64,000 nucleotides of DNA from Herbidospora cretacea (GTDB lineage: Bacteria > Actinomycetota > Actinomycetes > Streptosporangiales > Streptosporangiaceae). The notes under the pieces are model-generated. The model did not search any database, was not told where the DNA came from, and saw nothing but the letters and a program-made list of their open reading frames with translations. Positions within the stretch are counted from its first letter, which is position 1. Every line of letters begins with the position of its first letter. The position numbers and the translations under genes are program-made. Positions 1-8,679 of this stretch are shown here, one piece after another. The stretch is taken from positions 1 to 64,000 of the forward strand of contig NZ_BBXG01000019.1 in NCBI RefSeq assembly GCF_001570605.1, given 5' to 3'.

Positions 1-204
1 GCGGGGGCTGGTGCGGGGTCCGCTGCGCCGTTCTTCCAGGCCGGGCCAGCCTTCCTGGTGGTAACGGCGGACCCATCGGTGAGCGCATTGGCGTGAGACG
101 CCCAGTTCGGCGGCCACGTGCGCGACAGGTCGGCCGTCGAACACGACACGGCGAACCAGCAGGCATCTGCCGTGAAACGTCAGCCGGGCGTTAGCGTGAC
201 CCAT
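1..204 (-). CDS. IS481-family transposase, N-terminal part (cut by window edge)
   Basis: Reading the minus strand from the ATG at 204 gives 68 residues that run off the left edge. They begin MGHANARLTFHGRCLLVRRV and contain a helix-turn-helix (around RPVAHVAAELGVSRQCAHRW, residues 26-45), followed by a Trp-Val-Arg-Arg stretch and a PGLEERRSGPRTSP-like linker. This is the usual N-terminus of IS481-type DDE transposases in actinomycetes. The catalytic DDE domain lies outside the window, so completeness cannot be judged. The start sits about 106 bp inside the element's right end. Confidence 0.8.
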   Translation of the reverse strand, partial: MGHANARLTFHGRCLLVRRVVFDGRPVAHVAAELGVSRQCAHRWVRRYHQEGWPGLEERRSGPRTSPR

Positions 205-310
205 CAAGACCTCCGTGCGTGGGTGAAGCGGCTAACTCCACTACGCCCGGAGGTCTTCTTCATGATCAATCACCTGCGGCCACGTGTCACCAAGATCTCG
301 GCCAAGTACA
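1..310. mobile_element. Right-hand end of an IS481-family insertion sequence
   Basis: The element carries the transposase fragment at 1-204 and a non-coding stretch to about 310. The outer end read inward begins TGTACTTGGCCGAGATCTTG, fitting the TGT...ACA ends of IS481 elements. It is followed directly by CCTAGA (311-316), which matches the NCTAGN target described for IS481. That CTAG contains the TAG stop of the adjoining TetR gene. The left end is outside the window, so the inverted repeat and target duplication could not be confirmed. Confidence 0.65.
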
Positions 311-311
311 C

Positions 312-875
312 CTAGAGCAGCCCTTCGACCAGCGCCTCGACCACGTCGTCGGCCGGGGTGCCGGGGTCGATCGGGACGGTGAGCCGGTCGAACAGCAGCC
401 CGTCGACGGCGTAGTGGAACAGCGCGATCTCCGCCGCCCCGCCCGGCAGCCCGGCCGCCTCGTTGTAGGCGACGTCGGCGCGGAACCCCTCCAGCAGGAC
501 GCCCCGCATGAGGTCGGCCACCTCGGGCCGCCGCGCCGCCTCCAGCCGCAGCTCGAACCAGGCCAGCGTGACCTCCGGGTGGGCGCTCAACCGGCGCACG
601 ATGTCACGCAGGTGACGGGCGAACGACTCCCGTCCGGGCGGCAGGGCGGCGAGCTCGGCCAGCACCTCCGGCGTCGGGGCGAAGCGTTCGCCGATCCGGG
701 CGACCAGGCCTTCGAGCAGCTCGGCGCGGGAGCGGAAGTAGTTGGACGCGGTGCCGGTCGGCGCGCCGCACTCGGCGTCGACCGCCCGATGGGTCAGCCC
801 CCGCGACCCCTCCCGCGCCAGCACCCTGATGCCGGCGTCGGCCAGCTCCGCCCGTCTCCCCGCGTTCCGCGCCAT
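312..875 (-). CDS. TetR-family transcriptional regulator
   Basis: This 187-residue protein has an N-terminal helix-turn-helix (residues about 25-48, ending ASNYFRSRAELLEGL, the usual TetR helix 3/4 region) and a helical ligand-binding C-terminal half. I chose the ATG at 875 rather than a longer upstream start because MARNAGRRAELADAG is the normal N-terminus for the family. It is divergent from the reductase gene at 954, with an inverted repeat between them, so it probably represses that gene and itself. Its TAG stop coincides with the CTAG next to the IS481 end. Ligand unknown. Confidence 0.85.
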   Translation of the reverse strand: MARNAGRRAELADAGIRVLAREGSRGLTHRAVDAECGAPTGTASNYFRSRAELLEGLVARIGERFAPTPEVLAELAALPPGRESFARHLRDIVRRLSAHPEVTLAWFELRLEAARRPEVADLMRGVLLEGFRADVAYNEAAGLPGGAAEIALFHYAVDGLLFDRLTVPIDPGTPADDVVEALVEGLL

Positions 876-904
876 GGGAAAGAGAGTAGCGCAACCACGA
901 CACA

Positions 905-931
905 TGTAGTAGTTTCGAGTCAATCACTACA
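905..931. promoter_or_regulatory. Inverted repeat, candidate TetR operator
   Basis: TGTAGT (905-910) and ACTACA (926-931) form a perfect 6-bp dyad with a 15-bp spacer. It lies in the 78-bp gap between the TetR gene and the divergent reductase. Position and symmetry suggest an autoregulatory operator; binding is inferred. Confidence 0.5.
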
Positions 932-953
932 GGTGCTGTGGATGGAGAAGCGC

Positions 954-1523
954 ATGCGAGAACTGACCTACTACGTCGCGGTGTCGCTCGACGGCCGGAT
1001 CTCCGGCCCGGCCGACGACTTCTCGGCCTTCCCGGTCGAGGGCGACCACATCGAGATGATCAAGCGGGACTACCGCGACACCCTGCCGGAGGTCGGCCTG
1101 CGGATGCTCGGCCTCACCGCCGACGGATCGCGGTTCGACACCACGCTGATGGGCTGGAACACCTACGCCGCCGGCTTCGCCCACACCCGCGACCCCTACC
1201 CGCACACCCGCCAGTACGTCTTCTCCCGCACCCGCAGCGAGCAGGACGTCCCCGACGGCATCACCCTCACCGGCGAGGACCCGGTGGAGGTGGTCAGACG
1301 CCTCAAGAAGGAGGAGGGCGCCGGCATCTGGCTCTGCGGCGGCGGCCTGCTCGCCAGTGCCCTGATCGACGAGATCGACCGGCTGGTCCTCAAGGTCAAC
1401 CCGGTCGTCCTCCAGGACGGCGTCCCGCTGTTCGCCGCCCCCTACGCCCCCCGCACCTTCCGCCTGGAGCGCACCACGCCCTACGAGTCAGGCGTGGTGG
1501 TCAGCGAATATGTTCACGGCTGA
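954..1523 (+). CDS. Dihydrofolate reductase family (RibD C-terminal-like) protein
   Basis: The 189-residue product begins MRELTYYVAVSLDGRISGP, the typical first strand of the RibD_C/DHFR-like fold. It later shows LMGWNTY and a glycine-rich nucleotide-binding segment LCGGGLLASALI. Members are NADPH-dependent reductases of uncertain substrate. The ATG at 954 has a GGAG Shine-Dalgarno 6 nt upstream, better than the in-frame ATG at 942. Its 3' end overlaps the convergent LCP gene by 10 bp. It is probably controlled by the divergent TetR protein. Confidence 0.85.
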   Translation: MRELTYYVAVSLDGRISGPADDFSAFPVEGDHIEMIKRDYRDTLPEVGLRMLGLTADGSRFDTTLMGWNTYAAGFAHTRDPYPHTRQYVFSRTRSEQDVPDGITLTGEDPVEVVRRLKKEEGAGIWLCGGGLLASALIDEIDRLVLKVNPVVLQDGVPLFAAPYAPRTFRLERTTPYESGVVVSEYVHG

Positions 1524-2995
1524 GGCTTGCAGATGTTCTGGGTCGCCGTGCGGGCCGCCGGGGTGGCCGCCGCCGACGGGGTCGGGGTGGAGGTCGGCAC
1601 GGTGACCTTCTCGACCTTGTTGTGCTTGGTCCCGATGATGACCTCGATGCCCTCGACGTCGGCCTGGCGCATCTCCGCGCCCGGGAGGGCGGCGGCGACG
1701 GTCTTGGCCGAGTCCTCGCGGCCCGCGGCGTAGCGGACGAAGGTGTCGGTGTAGTCGCGGCGGGCGGTGTCGCCGGCCGTCTGGGGGACCAGGAAACCGG
1801 CGGCGAGCAGGGCGTCGCGGGTGCGGGCGCCGAGACCGGTCTGAAGAGTGCCGTTGAGGACGCGGATCTGGATGCGGTTCGGCGGCACCGACAGCGGGGT
1901 CGAGCGGCTCAGCGTCGGGGTGGGCGAGGCCGTGGTCGAGGGCTTGGCCGACGGCGACGGCTTGGCCGGCTTGGCGAGGTCTTCGTCGTTGTCGATGCGG
2001 CGGAACATGTCGGCGGCGGCCGTCTTGTCCCACAGCACCGCCGACTCACCGGTCGGCGTCGTGTAGTTGACGTCGGCGATCGGCACGGTCGCGAACGACA
2101 CGTCGTCGGTCGACACGTCTTTGAGCTGGGTGGCCAGGCCGAGCATGTTGTCGGACAGCTCGCTGTCGACGGTGAGGGTGCGCAGGCTGGAGTTGACCAG
2201 CGCGCTCAGCTTGACCGGGTTGGCGAGCGTGCCGCCGCTGAGGGCCTGCTGGAGCATGGCCGAGATGACCTGCTGCTGGCGGTCGATGCGGTCGAGGTCG
2301 GAGCGGGCGGTGGCCCGGGTCCGGGCGTAGGCGAGGGCGTTGATGCCGTCGAGGTTGTGGGTCCCGGCCGTCAGGACGAGCTTGGTCTTGTCGTCGTTGA
2401 TGGGGACGGGTGTGCAGACCGTGACGCCGCCGATCGAGTCGACCACGTCGATGAAGCCCAGCACGTTGACCTCGACGTAGTGGTTGATCCGCATGCCGGT
2501 GGCGGCCTGCACGGTCCGGACGGCGAGCTTCGCGCCGCCGAACTGGTAGGCGCTGTTGATCTTGTGGGTGCCCTGGCCGGGGATCTCGGTCCACGTGTCA
2601 CGCGGGAGCGAGACCACTGTCACCTTCTTGTGGTCCTCCGACACGTGGACGACCATCATCGTGTCGGTCCGCTGGCCGACCTCGCGGCCGAGGTGGAGCT
2701 GGTTCTGCTGGCGGCGGGACAGGTTGTCGCGCTTGTCGACGCCCACCAGGAGGATGTTCATCGCGCCGCGGGCGGCCGATCCGGCGGTGCCGGCGTCGAC
2801 CGAGGTGATGTGGCCGGACACGTAGTTGGGCAGCGCCCACGCGAAGCCCGAGCCGACCAGGACCAGACCCGACAGGGCGCCGGTCAGCATGATCGACCGC
2901 ATGCTCGCCCGGCGGTGGCGGCGGCCCCGGCGGGGTGCTGCTACTCGGACCCCTCCGTAGGCGTCCCCGCCCACGTGAACACCCGAGTCCTCCAC
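1514..2995 (-). CDS. LytR-CpsA-Psr (LCP) family glycopolymer ligase with LytR_C domain
   Basis: The 493-residue protein has a short basic cytoplasmic N-terminus, one membrane segment (about 33-55) and an extracellular LCP domain (about 77-300). It carries the family's conserved Asp/Arg positions (RTDTMMVVHV, SLPRDTW with R132/D133, INSAY, ALAYARTR, SDLDRIDRQQQ). A Pro/Ser/Thr linker and a C-terminal LytR_C domain (about 375-460, IRVLNGT) follow. LCP proteins transfer lipid-linked glycopolymers to peptidoglycan. I chose the GTG at 2995 because it follows a GGGGGAG ribosome site; longer starts would overlap the divergent gene. The neighbouring teichoic-acid-like cassette is a plausible substrate source. 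Confidence 0.9.
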   Translation of the reverse strand: MEDSGVHVGGDAYGGVRVAAPRRGRRHRRASMRSIMLTGALSGLVLVGSGFAWALPNYVSGHITSVDAGTAGSAARGAMNILLVGVDKRDNLSRRQQNQLHLGREVGQRTDTMMVVHVSEDHKKVTVVSLPRDTWTEIPGQGTHKINSAYQFGGAKLAVRTVQAATGMRINHYVEVNVLGFIDVVDSIGGVTVCTPVPINDDKTKLVLTAGTHNLDGINALAYARTRATARSDLDRIDRQQQVISAMLQQALSGGTLANPVKLSALVNSSLRTLTVDSELSDNMLGLATQLKDVSTDDVSFATVPIADVNYTTPTGESAVLWDKTAAADMFRRIDNDEDLAKPAKPSPSAKPSTTASPTPTLSRSTPLSVPPNRIQIRVLNGTLQTGLGARTRDALLAAGFLVPQTAGDTARRDYTDTFVRYAAGREDSAKTVAAALPGAEMRQADVEGIEVIIGTKHNKVEKVTVPTSTPTPSAAATPAARTATQNICKPQP

Positions 2996-3053
2996 GCGCT
3001 CCCCCTTTGAGGTTGCCGTCCACGCCCCCTCGTACAGTAGCGTGAGCGCAGCC

Positions 3054-4070
3054 ATGAACCCCTTCCTCGACGCGCCCCCCGCGGTCTCCGTCATCATGCC
3101 GGTGCTCAACGAAGAACGGCATCTACGCGAAGCGGTCCAGCAGGTCCTCGACCAGGACTATGCGGGCCCGATCGACGTCGTCCTGGCCGTCGGGCCCTCC
3201 CGTGACCGGACCCAAGAAGTCGCCGAGTCGATCGCCGCGGCCGACTCCCGGGTGACCCTGGTGCCCAACCCGACGGGTCGCACCCCTCATGCGCTCAACG
3301 CCGCGATCAACGCCTCCAAGGGCGAGGTGGTGGCCCGCTGCGACGGCCACGCCATGCTGCCCAGAGACTACGTGCGCACCGCCGTGGAGACCCTCCAGGA
3401 GACCGGCGCCGACAACGTCGGCGGCATCATGGCCGCCGAGGGCGTCTCGCCGTTCGAGAAGGCGGTCGCGCGGGCGATGACCTCGAAGATCGGGGTCGGC
3501 AACGCCGCGTTCCACGTCGGCGGCGAGGGCGGCCCGGCCGACACCGTCTATCTGGGCGTCTTCCGGCGCACCGCCCTTGAGCGGGTCGGCGGCTACGACG
3601 AACACTTCCAGCGCGCGCAGGACTGGGAGATGAACCACCGCATCCGGGAGACCGGCGGCCTGGTGTGGTTCCAGCCGCGCATGCGGGTCTCCTACCGGCC
3701 GCGCGCGACCGTCCGGGCGCTGGCCAGCCAGTACTTCCACTACGGCCGGTGGCGCCGGGTCGTGGCCCGGACCCATTCCGGCACCATCAACCTGCGCTAC
3801 CTCGCGCCGCCGATCGCCGTCACGGCGATCGTGCTCGGGCTCGTCGCCGGGTTCTTCTGGCCGCCCGCCTTCGTCGTGCCGGTGGGCTACGTGCTGGCCA
3901 TCGCCGCCGGTTCGGTGCTGACCGGCAAGGACCTCGAACCGGCCGCGCTGCTGCGCCTCCCGGTCGTCTACGCCACCATGCACCTGTCGTGGGGCACCGG
4001 CTTCATCACCAGCCCGAAGCGGCTGCGCAAGAAGTCCGAGACGGTCGGGTTACAGGACCTGTTTCACTAG
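3054..4070 (+). CDS. Family 2 glycosyltransferase (ExoA-like)
   Basis: The roughly 338-residue protein starts MNPFLDAPPAVSVIMPVLNE. It has a GT-A domain: the VSVIMPVLNEE strand, a DGHA acidic motif near residue 100, and a QDWEMNHRI acceptor motif. Two or three hydrophobic helices follow (about 240-320). This is the membrane-associated ExoA/succinoglycan-type GT2 layout. A TACAGT box at 3033-3038 lies too close to the alternative GTG at 3042, so I favour the ATG at 3054; no good Shine-Dalgarno precedes either. Its 3' end overlaps the convergent polymerase gene by 21 bp. Donor and acceptor are unknown. Confidence 0.85.
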   Translation: MNPFLDAPPAVSVIMPVLNEERHLREAVQQVLDQDYAGPIDVVLAVGPSRDRTQEVAESIAAADSRVTLVPNPTGRTPHALNAAINASKGEVVARCDGHAMLPRDYVRTAVETLQETGADNVGGIMAAEGVSPFEKAVARAMTSKIGVGNAAFHVGGEGGPADTVYLGVFRRTALERVGGYDEHFQRAQDWEMNHRIRETGGLVWFQPRMRVSYRPRATVRALASQYFHYGRWRRVVARTHSGTINLRYLAPPIAVTAIVLGLVAGFFWPPAFVVPVGYVLAIAAGSVLTGKDLEPAALLRLPVVYATMHLSWGTGFITSPKRLRKKSETVGLQDLFH

Positions 4071-5741
4071 CCCCTGCCGGTAGGCCTCGTCGACGGCCGC
4101 GGCGAACCGGGCCATCGGTTCGCCGTCGCCGAGCAGGTAGTCGCGCAGGCCGAGGCGGGCGTCGGCGAGTTCGTCCTCGCCCGGGTCCTTCGAGAGCTGG
4201 GCCAGGATCCCGGGGAGCTCCCGCAGGTCCTTCGACAGCAGGTAGGCGGCCCCGGCCGACGGATAGCGGGCGACGAACTCGGCGCGCTCCCGGTCGGCCA
4301 CGTTGGTGACGACATAGGGCTTGCCCGAGGCCATGAAGTCGGCGACCACACTGGAGATGTCGCTGATGAGCAGGTCGGCGTCGTTGAAGCAGTCGTACAG
4401 GCTCGGGGCCGGGCCCATGACCACCGCGCCCCCGTCGGGGTGTTCGCGGCGCAGCCGGTCGACGATCGCGCCGTGCGCGCGGCGGACCGCCATCGAGCGG
4501 TGCCCGGTCAGCGGGTGGGGCTTGTAGACGACCCTGACCCCCTCGGCGAGCAGCGCGTCGACCAGATGGGGCCCCATCGTGGCCACCGAGCTGTGGAACA
4601 GGTCCTCGGTCCAGCCCTCCCACGTGGGCGCGTAGAGCACCGACCGCGTGCGCGGCCCCTTCTCGCTGATCCCGGCCAGCTGCGGCCGGCCCACTTCGAC
4701 GATCGCCTCGTCGCGCACCCCGACACCGGCCCGCCGGTAGCGGTCGCGACCGGCCGGTCCGGCCACCCAGACCTGGTCATAGACCTTCGTGTACGGATTG
4801 AACGACGCCTCCTTGTCGCTGTCGCCGTGGCCGACGAACACGCTCACCACCCCCGGCACCCGGAGCATGTGGATGTTGTTGCCGACGTTGGAGGCGAACA
4901 GCGCCACCCGGGCGCTGTCGAGCCCGCGGAAGTTCATCATGTCGACGGCCGACGGGATGCACAGCACCGGCAGCGACGTCGGGGCCAGCGCCTTCAGCAG
5001 CGGCCGTTCGCGCAGCACCACGATCGCCCGCCGGGGCAGCGCCTCCAGCACGGGCAGCCACATCGACGCCTGGTAGACGGCGTTGGCCGATCCGGAGAAG
5101 TACAGGATGACCTCGGGGTCGTAGGCCCTGACCCGCTCGTCGACCAGGTGCGCGACCCGCCGCCGGTCGGCCACCGGCGCGGCCCGCCGCAGTCGCAGCC
5201 CGAGCACGGCCGTCACCGCCGCCATGCCCGCGAGCGTCACCGCCGTCCCGGCGTCGGCCGGCCAGGCCACCCCGGTCAGCCCGGAGAGCGCGGCCAGCAC
5301 GACCGGCGGGACGTCGAAGTAGAGCAGCCGGGTGCCGCGCTGGCCGAGCAGCGACTCCGGCGGCGGCTTCGGCAGGGTGACCGCGAGGTTGCGCGACTCG
5401 ACCGGCCGCAGGTGGTGCCACCGGTGCAGGAGCAGCGCCAGCCCGGTCTGGGTCGCGCGCATCGCGTGGAAGACGAACAGCCCGCCCGCCAGCGCCGCGA
5501 ACGGCAGCCCGAGCCGGGCCAGCAGCAGCACCGCCGCCATCTCCCTGGCCAGGAACCGGACCGTCACCCCCAGGTGCACCCGGCTGAGCTGGTCGGCCGC
5601 CGCCTTCGGCAGCGCCAGTTCCGCTGTGTACGACACCAGCACCGCCGCCGCGAACACCCACGGCGCCGGGGCGAGCGCCGCCGCCGCCAGCACCGGATAC
5701 GAGCCCAGCACAACGCCGGTGACCAGGACTTTCTTCCCCAT
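4050..5741 (-). CDS. CDP-glycerol/CDP-ribitol polyol-phosphate transferase (TagB/TagF-like)
   Basis: The 563-residue protein has several N-terminal hydrophobic segments (about 5-185) and then a GT-B-like domain with the family signature. Signature elements are GHGDSDKE (304-311), APTWEGW (371-377), KPHP (407-410) and LLISDISSVVADF (457-469). These resemble the teichoic acid glycerophosphotransferase family (Pfam Glyphos_transf). Such enzymes move glycerol- or ribitol-phosphate from a CDP donor onto a membrane-linked acceptor. The next gene upstream in the operon (9 bp gap) encodes a putative CDP-polyol synthase, which strongly supports a teichoic-acid-like role. Fusion of so many membrane segments to the catalytic domain is less usual than in Bacillus TagF. 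Confidence 0.85.
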   Translation of the reverse strand: MGKKVLVTGVVLGSYPVLAAAALAPAPWVFAAAVLVSYTAELALPKAAADQLSRVHLGVTVRFLAREMAAVLLLARLGLPFAALAGGLFVFHAMRATQTGLALLLHRWHHLRPVESRNLAVTLPKPPPESLLGQRGTRLLYFDVPPVVLAALSGLTGVAWPADAGTAVTLAGMAAVTAVLGLRLRRAAPVADRRRVAHLVDERVRAYDPEVILYFSGSANAVYQASMWLPVLEALPRRAIVVLRERPLLKALAPTSLPVLCIPSAVDMMNFRGLDSARVALFASNVGNNIHMLRVPGVVSVFVGHGDSDKEASFNPYTKVYDQVWVAGPAGRDRYRRAGVGVRDEAIVEVGRPQLAGISEKGPRTRSVLYAPTWEGWTEDLFHSSVATMGPHLVDALLAEGVRVVYKPHPLTGHRSMAVRRAHGAIVDRLRREHPDGGAVVMGPAPSLYDCFNDADLLISDISSVVADFMASGKPYVVTNVADRERAEFVARYPSAGAAYLLSKDLRELPGILAQLSKDPGEDELADARLGLRDYLLGDGEPMARFAAAVDEAYRQGLVKQVL

Positions 5742-5750
5742 AGGGGAGGG

Positions 5751-7145
5751 TTACCCCGTCAGTCGCACATCGATCACCTGTCCGGTCAAAGGCGACACCA
5801 GCACATCGATGCTGGTCTGCGCCACGGCGTACGGAGACAGCAGGGACGTGGGCGGCTCGTCGCCGAACGCGCGCTGCCGCATCGGCGTGGCGGTGCGTTC
5901 GGGGTTCACGCAGTTGACCCGGATGCCGTGGGGCGCCCACTCGTCGGCCAGCGCCTGGGTCAGGTTGACGACGGCGGCCTTGGTGGAGGAGTAGAGGCTG
6001 TAGTCGGCCCGGCCGCGCGTGTAGGAGGAGGAGGTGTAGAGCAGCAGGTGGCCGCGCGACTCGGCGAGGTACTTGAACGCCGCCCTGGCCACGTTGACCG
6101 GGCCCAGGTAGTTGACCCCGACGGCCTCCTCGACGGTCGTGAGGCCGGTGTCGGCCAGCTTGCCCATGTGGAGCACGGCGGCGGTGTTGACGACGTAGTC
6201 GATGCGGCCGGTGGCGGCGTACACCCCGTGAAGGGCCTCGGCCACGGCGGCGGCGTCCTGCACCGGGACCCCGCCGCGGGTGCGGGAGAAGACGTGGGTG
6301 TCGGCGCCGTGCTTGCCCGCGAGCTCGGCGACGTCGGCGCCGATGCCGTAGGAGCCGCCGAAGACGACCACCACCCTGCCGGTGAGGTCGAGGCCGGGCT
6401 GCGGCTCGGGCGGGGTGGCGGCGGCGAGCTGGAACAGCTTGTCGGCGATGTAGACGTCGACCGGGTGGGTCACCTTCATGTTGTGCTCGCTGCCGGGCAC
6501 GATCGAGATCGGCACGTCGGGCCGGTAGCGCAGCATCACGCCGCAGTCGTCGGTGGCGGGCCGCCTGTCGAAGTCGGGGTCGGCCAGGGCGCGCCGGTAG
6601 GCGTCGCGGATCACCGACAGCCGGAAGCACTGCGGGGTCTGCCCGCGCCGCAGCCAGGCGCGGTCGGGGATGTCCCGGATGATCTCGCCGGACGGCCCGG
6701 GGACCGCCACCACCACGGTGTCGCTCGACGGGATCGCGACGTCGACCGCCTGGAACTCCTGGAGCTTCCGCACGCACTCGGCGATGATGCGCGGCTCGAT
6801 CAGGGGCCGCACGGCGTCGTGGAGCAGGACGTCACATTCCTCGTCACCCAGGGCGGAAAGGGCTCGCCAGGTCGACTCGGTCCGGCTCGAACCTCCGTCG
6901 ATCACCTTGCTGACCTTCGTGAAACCGTTACGCTCCACGAGCGCCCGCACCTCGTCGCCGAACCCGGGGGTCATCAGCACGACGACCTCGTCGATGTCGG
7001 GGTGACCGTCGAAGACGGACAGGGTGTGCTCCAGGATGGTCCGGCCAGCGATCTTGAGGAGCTGCTTCGGCGTGTTCAGCCCGACCCGCTGGCCGACGCC
7101 TCCGGCCAGGACGACACCGACCGTGCGCAACCGTGATTCGATCAT
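5751..7145 (-). CDS. Bifunctional IspD-like cytidylyltransferase / short-chain dehydrogenase (CDP-ribitol synthase-like)
   Basis: The 464-residue protein is a fusion. Residues 8-240 form an IspD/TarI-type cytidylyltransferase (VVLAGGVGQRVG, TPKQL, HDAVRPL, ATDD, HPVD). Residues 255-464 form a short-chain dehydrogenase (GGSYGIG at 263-269, serines 372-374, YSSTK with Y385 and K389). The order matches Haemophilus Bcs1/Acs1, which reduce ribulose 5-phosphate and make CDP-ribitol. In Gram-positives this is usually two proteins (TarI and TarJ), and TarJ is not an SDR. The ATG at 7145 follows a GGGGAGG ribosome site. It is the first gene of an operon with the polymerase. CDP-ribitol as product is inferred from the fusion and context. 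Confidence 0.85.
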   Translation of the reverse strand: MIESRLRTVGVVLAGGVGQRVGLNTPKQLLKIAGRTILEHTLSVFDGHPDIDEVVVLMTPGFGDEVRALVERNGFTKVSKVIDGGSSRTESTWRALSALGDEECDVLLHDAVRPLIEPRIIAECVRKLQEFQAVDVAIPSSDTVVVAVPGPSGEIIRDIPDRAWLRRGQTPQCFRLSVIRDAYRRALADPDFDRRPATDDCGVMLRYRPDVPISIVPGSEHNMKVTHPVDVYIADKLFQLAAATPPEPQPGLDLTGRVVVVFGGSYGIGADVAELAGKHGADTHVFSRTRGGVPVQDAAAVAEALHGVYAATGRIDYVVNTAAVLHMGKLADTGLTTVEEAVGVNYLGPVNVARAAFKYLAESRGHLLLYTSSSYTRGRADYSLYSSTKAAVVNLTQALADEWAPHGIRVNCVNPERTATPMRQRAFGDEPPTSLLSPYAVAQTSIDVLVSPLTGQVIDVRLTG

Positions 7146-7238
7146 CTTGATCCTCCCCGCCCGCACCATACCCGCCGGGGTGATTGCCCATTAGTGATCA
7201 CTCGGTTACTTTTCGGGTTACGGCGGGCGTCGAGCGAA

Positions 7239-8669
7239 ATGGGGTCTGACATGCAGGTTCAGCCCGACACGGTCACGCAGACCGTGGCGGTCGTGCTCGC
7301 CAACACCCCTGCGGCCCGGCTGGTCTGCGACGGGGGCACCGTGCTCGGACGGCTCACCGAGCAGCTCACCTCTATTCCGGTCGCGGTCAGAGTGGTCGGG
7401 CGCGCGGGCGGCGACCTCGCCGAGGACCTCAGGGAGATCGCCGTCGTGGCCAGGGCCGGCTCCGCGCCGCTGGCCATCATCTCAGGTGACGTGGTCGCCC
7501 ACACCCAGGCCATCGCCGGACTGCTCGCCTACCCGGGGCGCGGCACCGGCGCGCTGGTCGGCCCCGACGGGCCCGGCCCGAGCCCGGTCCGGGCCGAGGA
7601 CGACCGCGTCGTGGCCGCCGGGAACTCCTTCCACCAGCTCGTCGGGGCCAACGCGACCTTCCGGGGCGTGCTCCAGGTCGGCGCGGCCGATCTGCGCGCG
7701 CTGGCCTCGGTCGCGGCCGAGCTGAGCGACCTGGCCCGCGACGACCTGCTCGGCGGCGCCCGCGACGACGAGGCGGCCGACCTGCTGCTGGCCGGGCTGG
7801 TGCGCTCGGGCGTCCGGGTCGCGGCGGTGCCGCTGGGGCGGCTCCACGCCGAACGGGTGGCCGGGCAGGAGGCCGCCGACGCCGCGTTCGGCCGTCTCGG
7901 CGCGGTCGACGAGGAGCGCGCCCGCCTCGACGCCGCCGTCAAGCAGGACGACGGCTTCTTCGCCACCTACGCCGTCAGCACCTGGTCGCGCCACGTCGTG
8001 AAGGCGGCGGCCTGGCTGCGGCTGACGCCCAACGGGGTGACCGGCATCTCGGTCGGGCTGGCCCTGATGGCCGCGATCTGGTTCTCCAGCGGGACCCGCG
8101 CCGCCCAGCTCGCCGGGGCGGTCGCGCTCTACCTGTCGTTCGTGCTCGACTGCGTCGACGGGCAGCTCGCCCGCTACACCCGGCAGTTCTCCCCGATGGG
8201 GGCCTGGCTCGACGCGACGTTCGACCGGGTCAAGGAGTACGTGGTGTACGTCGGGCTGGCCATCGGCTACTCCGGGGGAGCGGTGGGCGGGCTCACCGGG
8301 CCCGACGGCATCTGGGCCCTGGCGGTCGCCGCGATGCTGCTGCAGGCCGTCCGGCACATGATCGATTTCTCGTACGCCGGTGCGGTCGCCGACGCCGCCA
8401 AGGTGGGTTCGGCCTACCGGACCCCCAGCGGCACTGTGGCGGTGGCCGCCGACGGCGTCGGGCTGGTGCGGCTGGCCGGGAGGTTCGAGAAGGGCGCGGT
8501 CACCCGCTGGGCCAAGAGGATCGTGGTGCTGCCGATCGGCGAGCGCATGGCGCTCATCGCGATCACGGCCGCGTTCTTCAACGCCCACGTCACGTTCGTC
8601 GCCCTGCTGGTCTGGGGCGGCATCGCCGCCCTCTACACGCTCACCGGACGGATCGCGAGGTCATTGTGA
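7239..8669 (+). CDS. Nucleotidyltransferase-like domain fused to CDP-alcohol phosphatidyltransferase
   Basis: The roughly 476-residue protein has two parts. Residues 10-230 resemble a degenerate nucleotidyltransferase (LAIISGDVVAHTQAI near 78-92) without the usual GXGXRL signature. Residues 250-476 are a membrane CDP-alcohol phosphatidyltransferase with an intact motif: D304, D307, G308, A311, R312, G321, D325 and D329 (DCVDGQLAR...GAWLDATFD). The layout recalls IPCT-DIPPS fusions, which make phosphodiester inositol compounds. It probably joins a CDP-activated polyol to a second alcohol or lipid. An alternative start is the ATG at 7251. It is divergent from the IspD-SDR gene and is followed by related genes. 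Confidence 0.8.
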   Translation: MGSDMQVQPDTVTQTVAVVLANTPAARLVCDGGTVLGRLTEQLTSIPVAVRVVGRAGGDLAEDLREIAVVARAGSAPLAIISGDVVAHTQAIAGLLAYPGRGTGALVGPDGPGPSPVRAEDDRVVAAGNSFHQLVGANATFRGVLQVGAADLRALASVAAELSDLARDDLLGGARDDEAADLLLAGLVRSGVRVAAVPLGRLHAERVAGQEAADAAFGRLGAVDEERARLDAAVKQDDGFFATYAVSTWSRHVVKAAAWLRLTPNGVTGISVGLALMAAIWFSSGTRAAQLAGAVALYLSFVLDCVDGQLARYTRQFSPMGAWLDATFDRVKEYVVYVGLAIGYSGGAVGGLTGPDGIWALAVAAMLLQAVRHMIDFSYAGAVADAAKVGSAYRTPSGTVAVAADGVGLVRLAGRFEKGAVTRWAKRIVVLPIGERMALIAITAAFFNAHVTFVALLVWGGIAALYTLTGRIARSL

Positions 8670-8679
8670 GGACACTGCC

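Noticed and set aside
4440-7136. Very long open frame on the plus strand opposite the polymerase and IspD-SDR genes
   Set aside because: Arg/His/Gln/Gly-rich shadow typical of GC-rich antisense frames, without motifs; the minus-strand genes are well supported.
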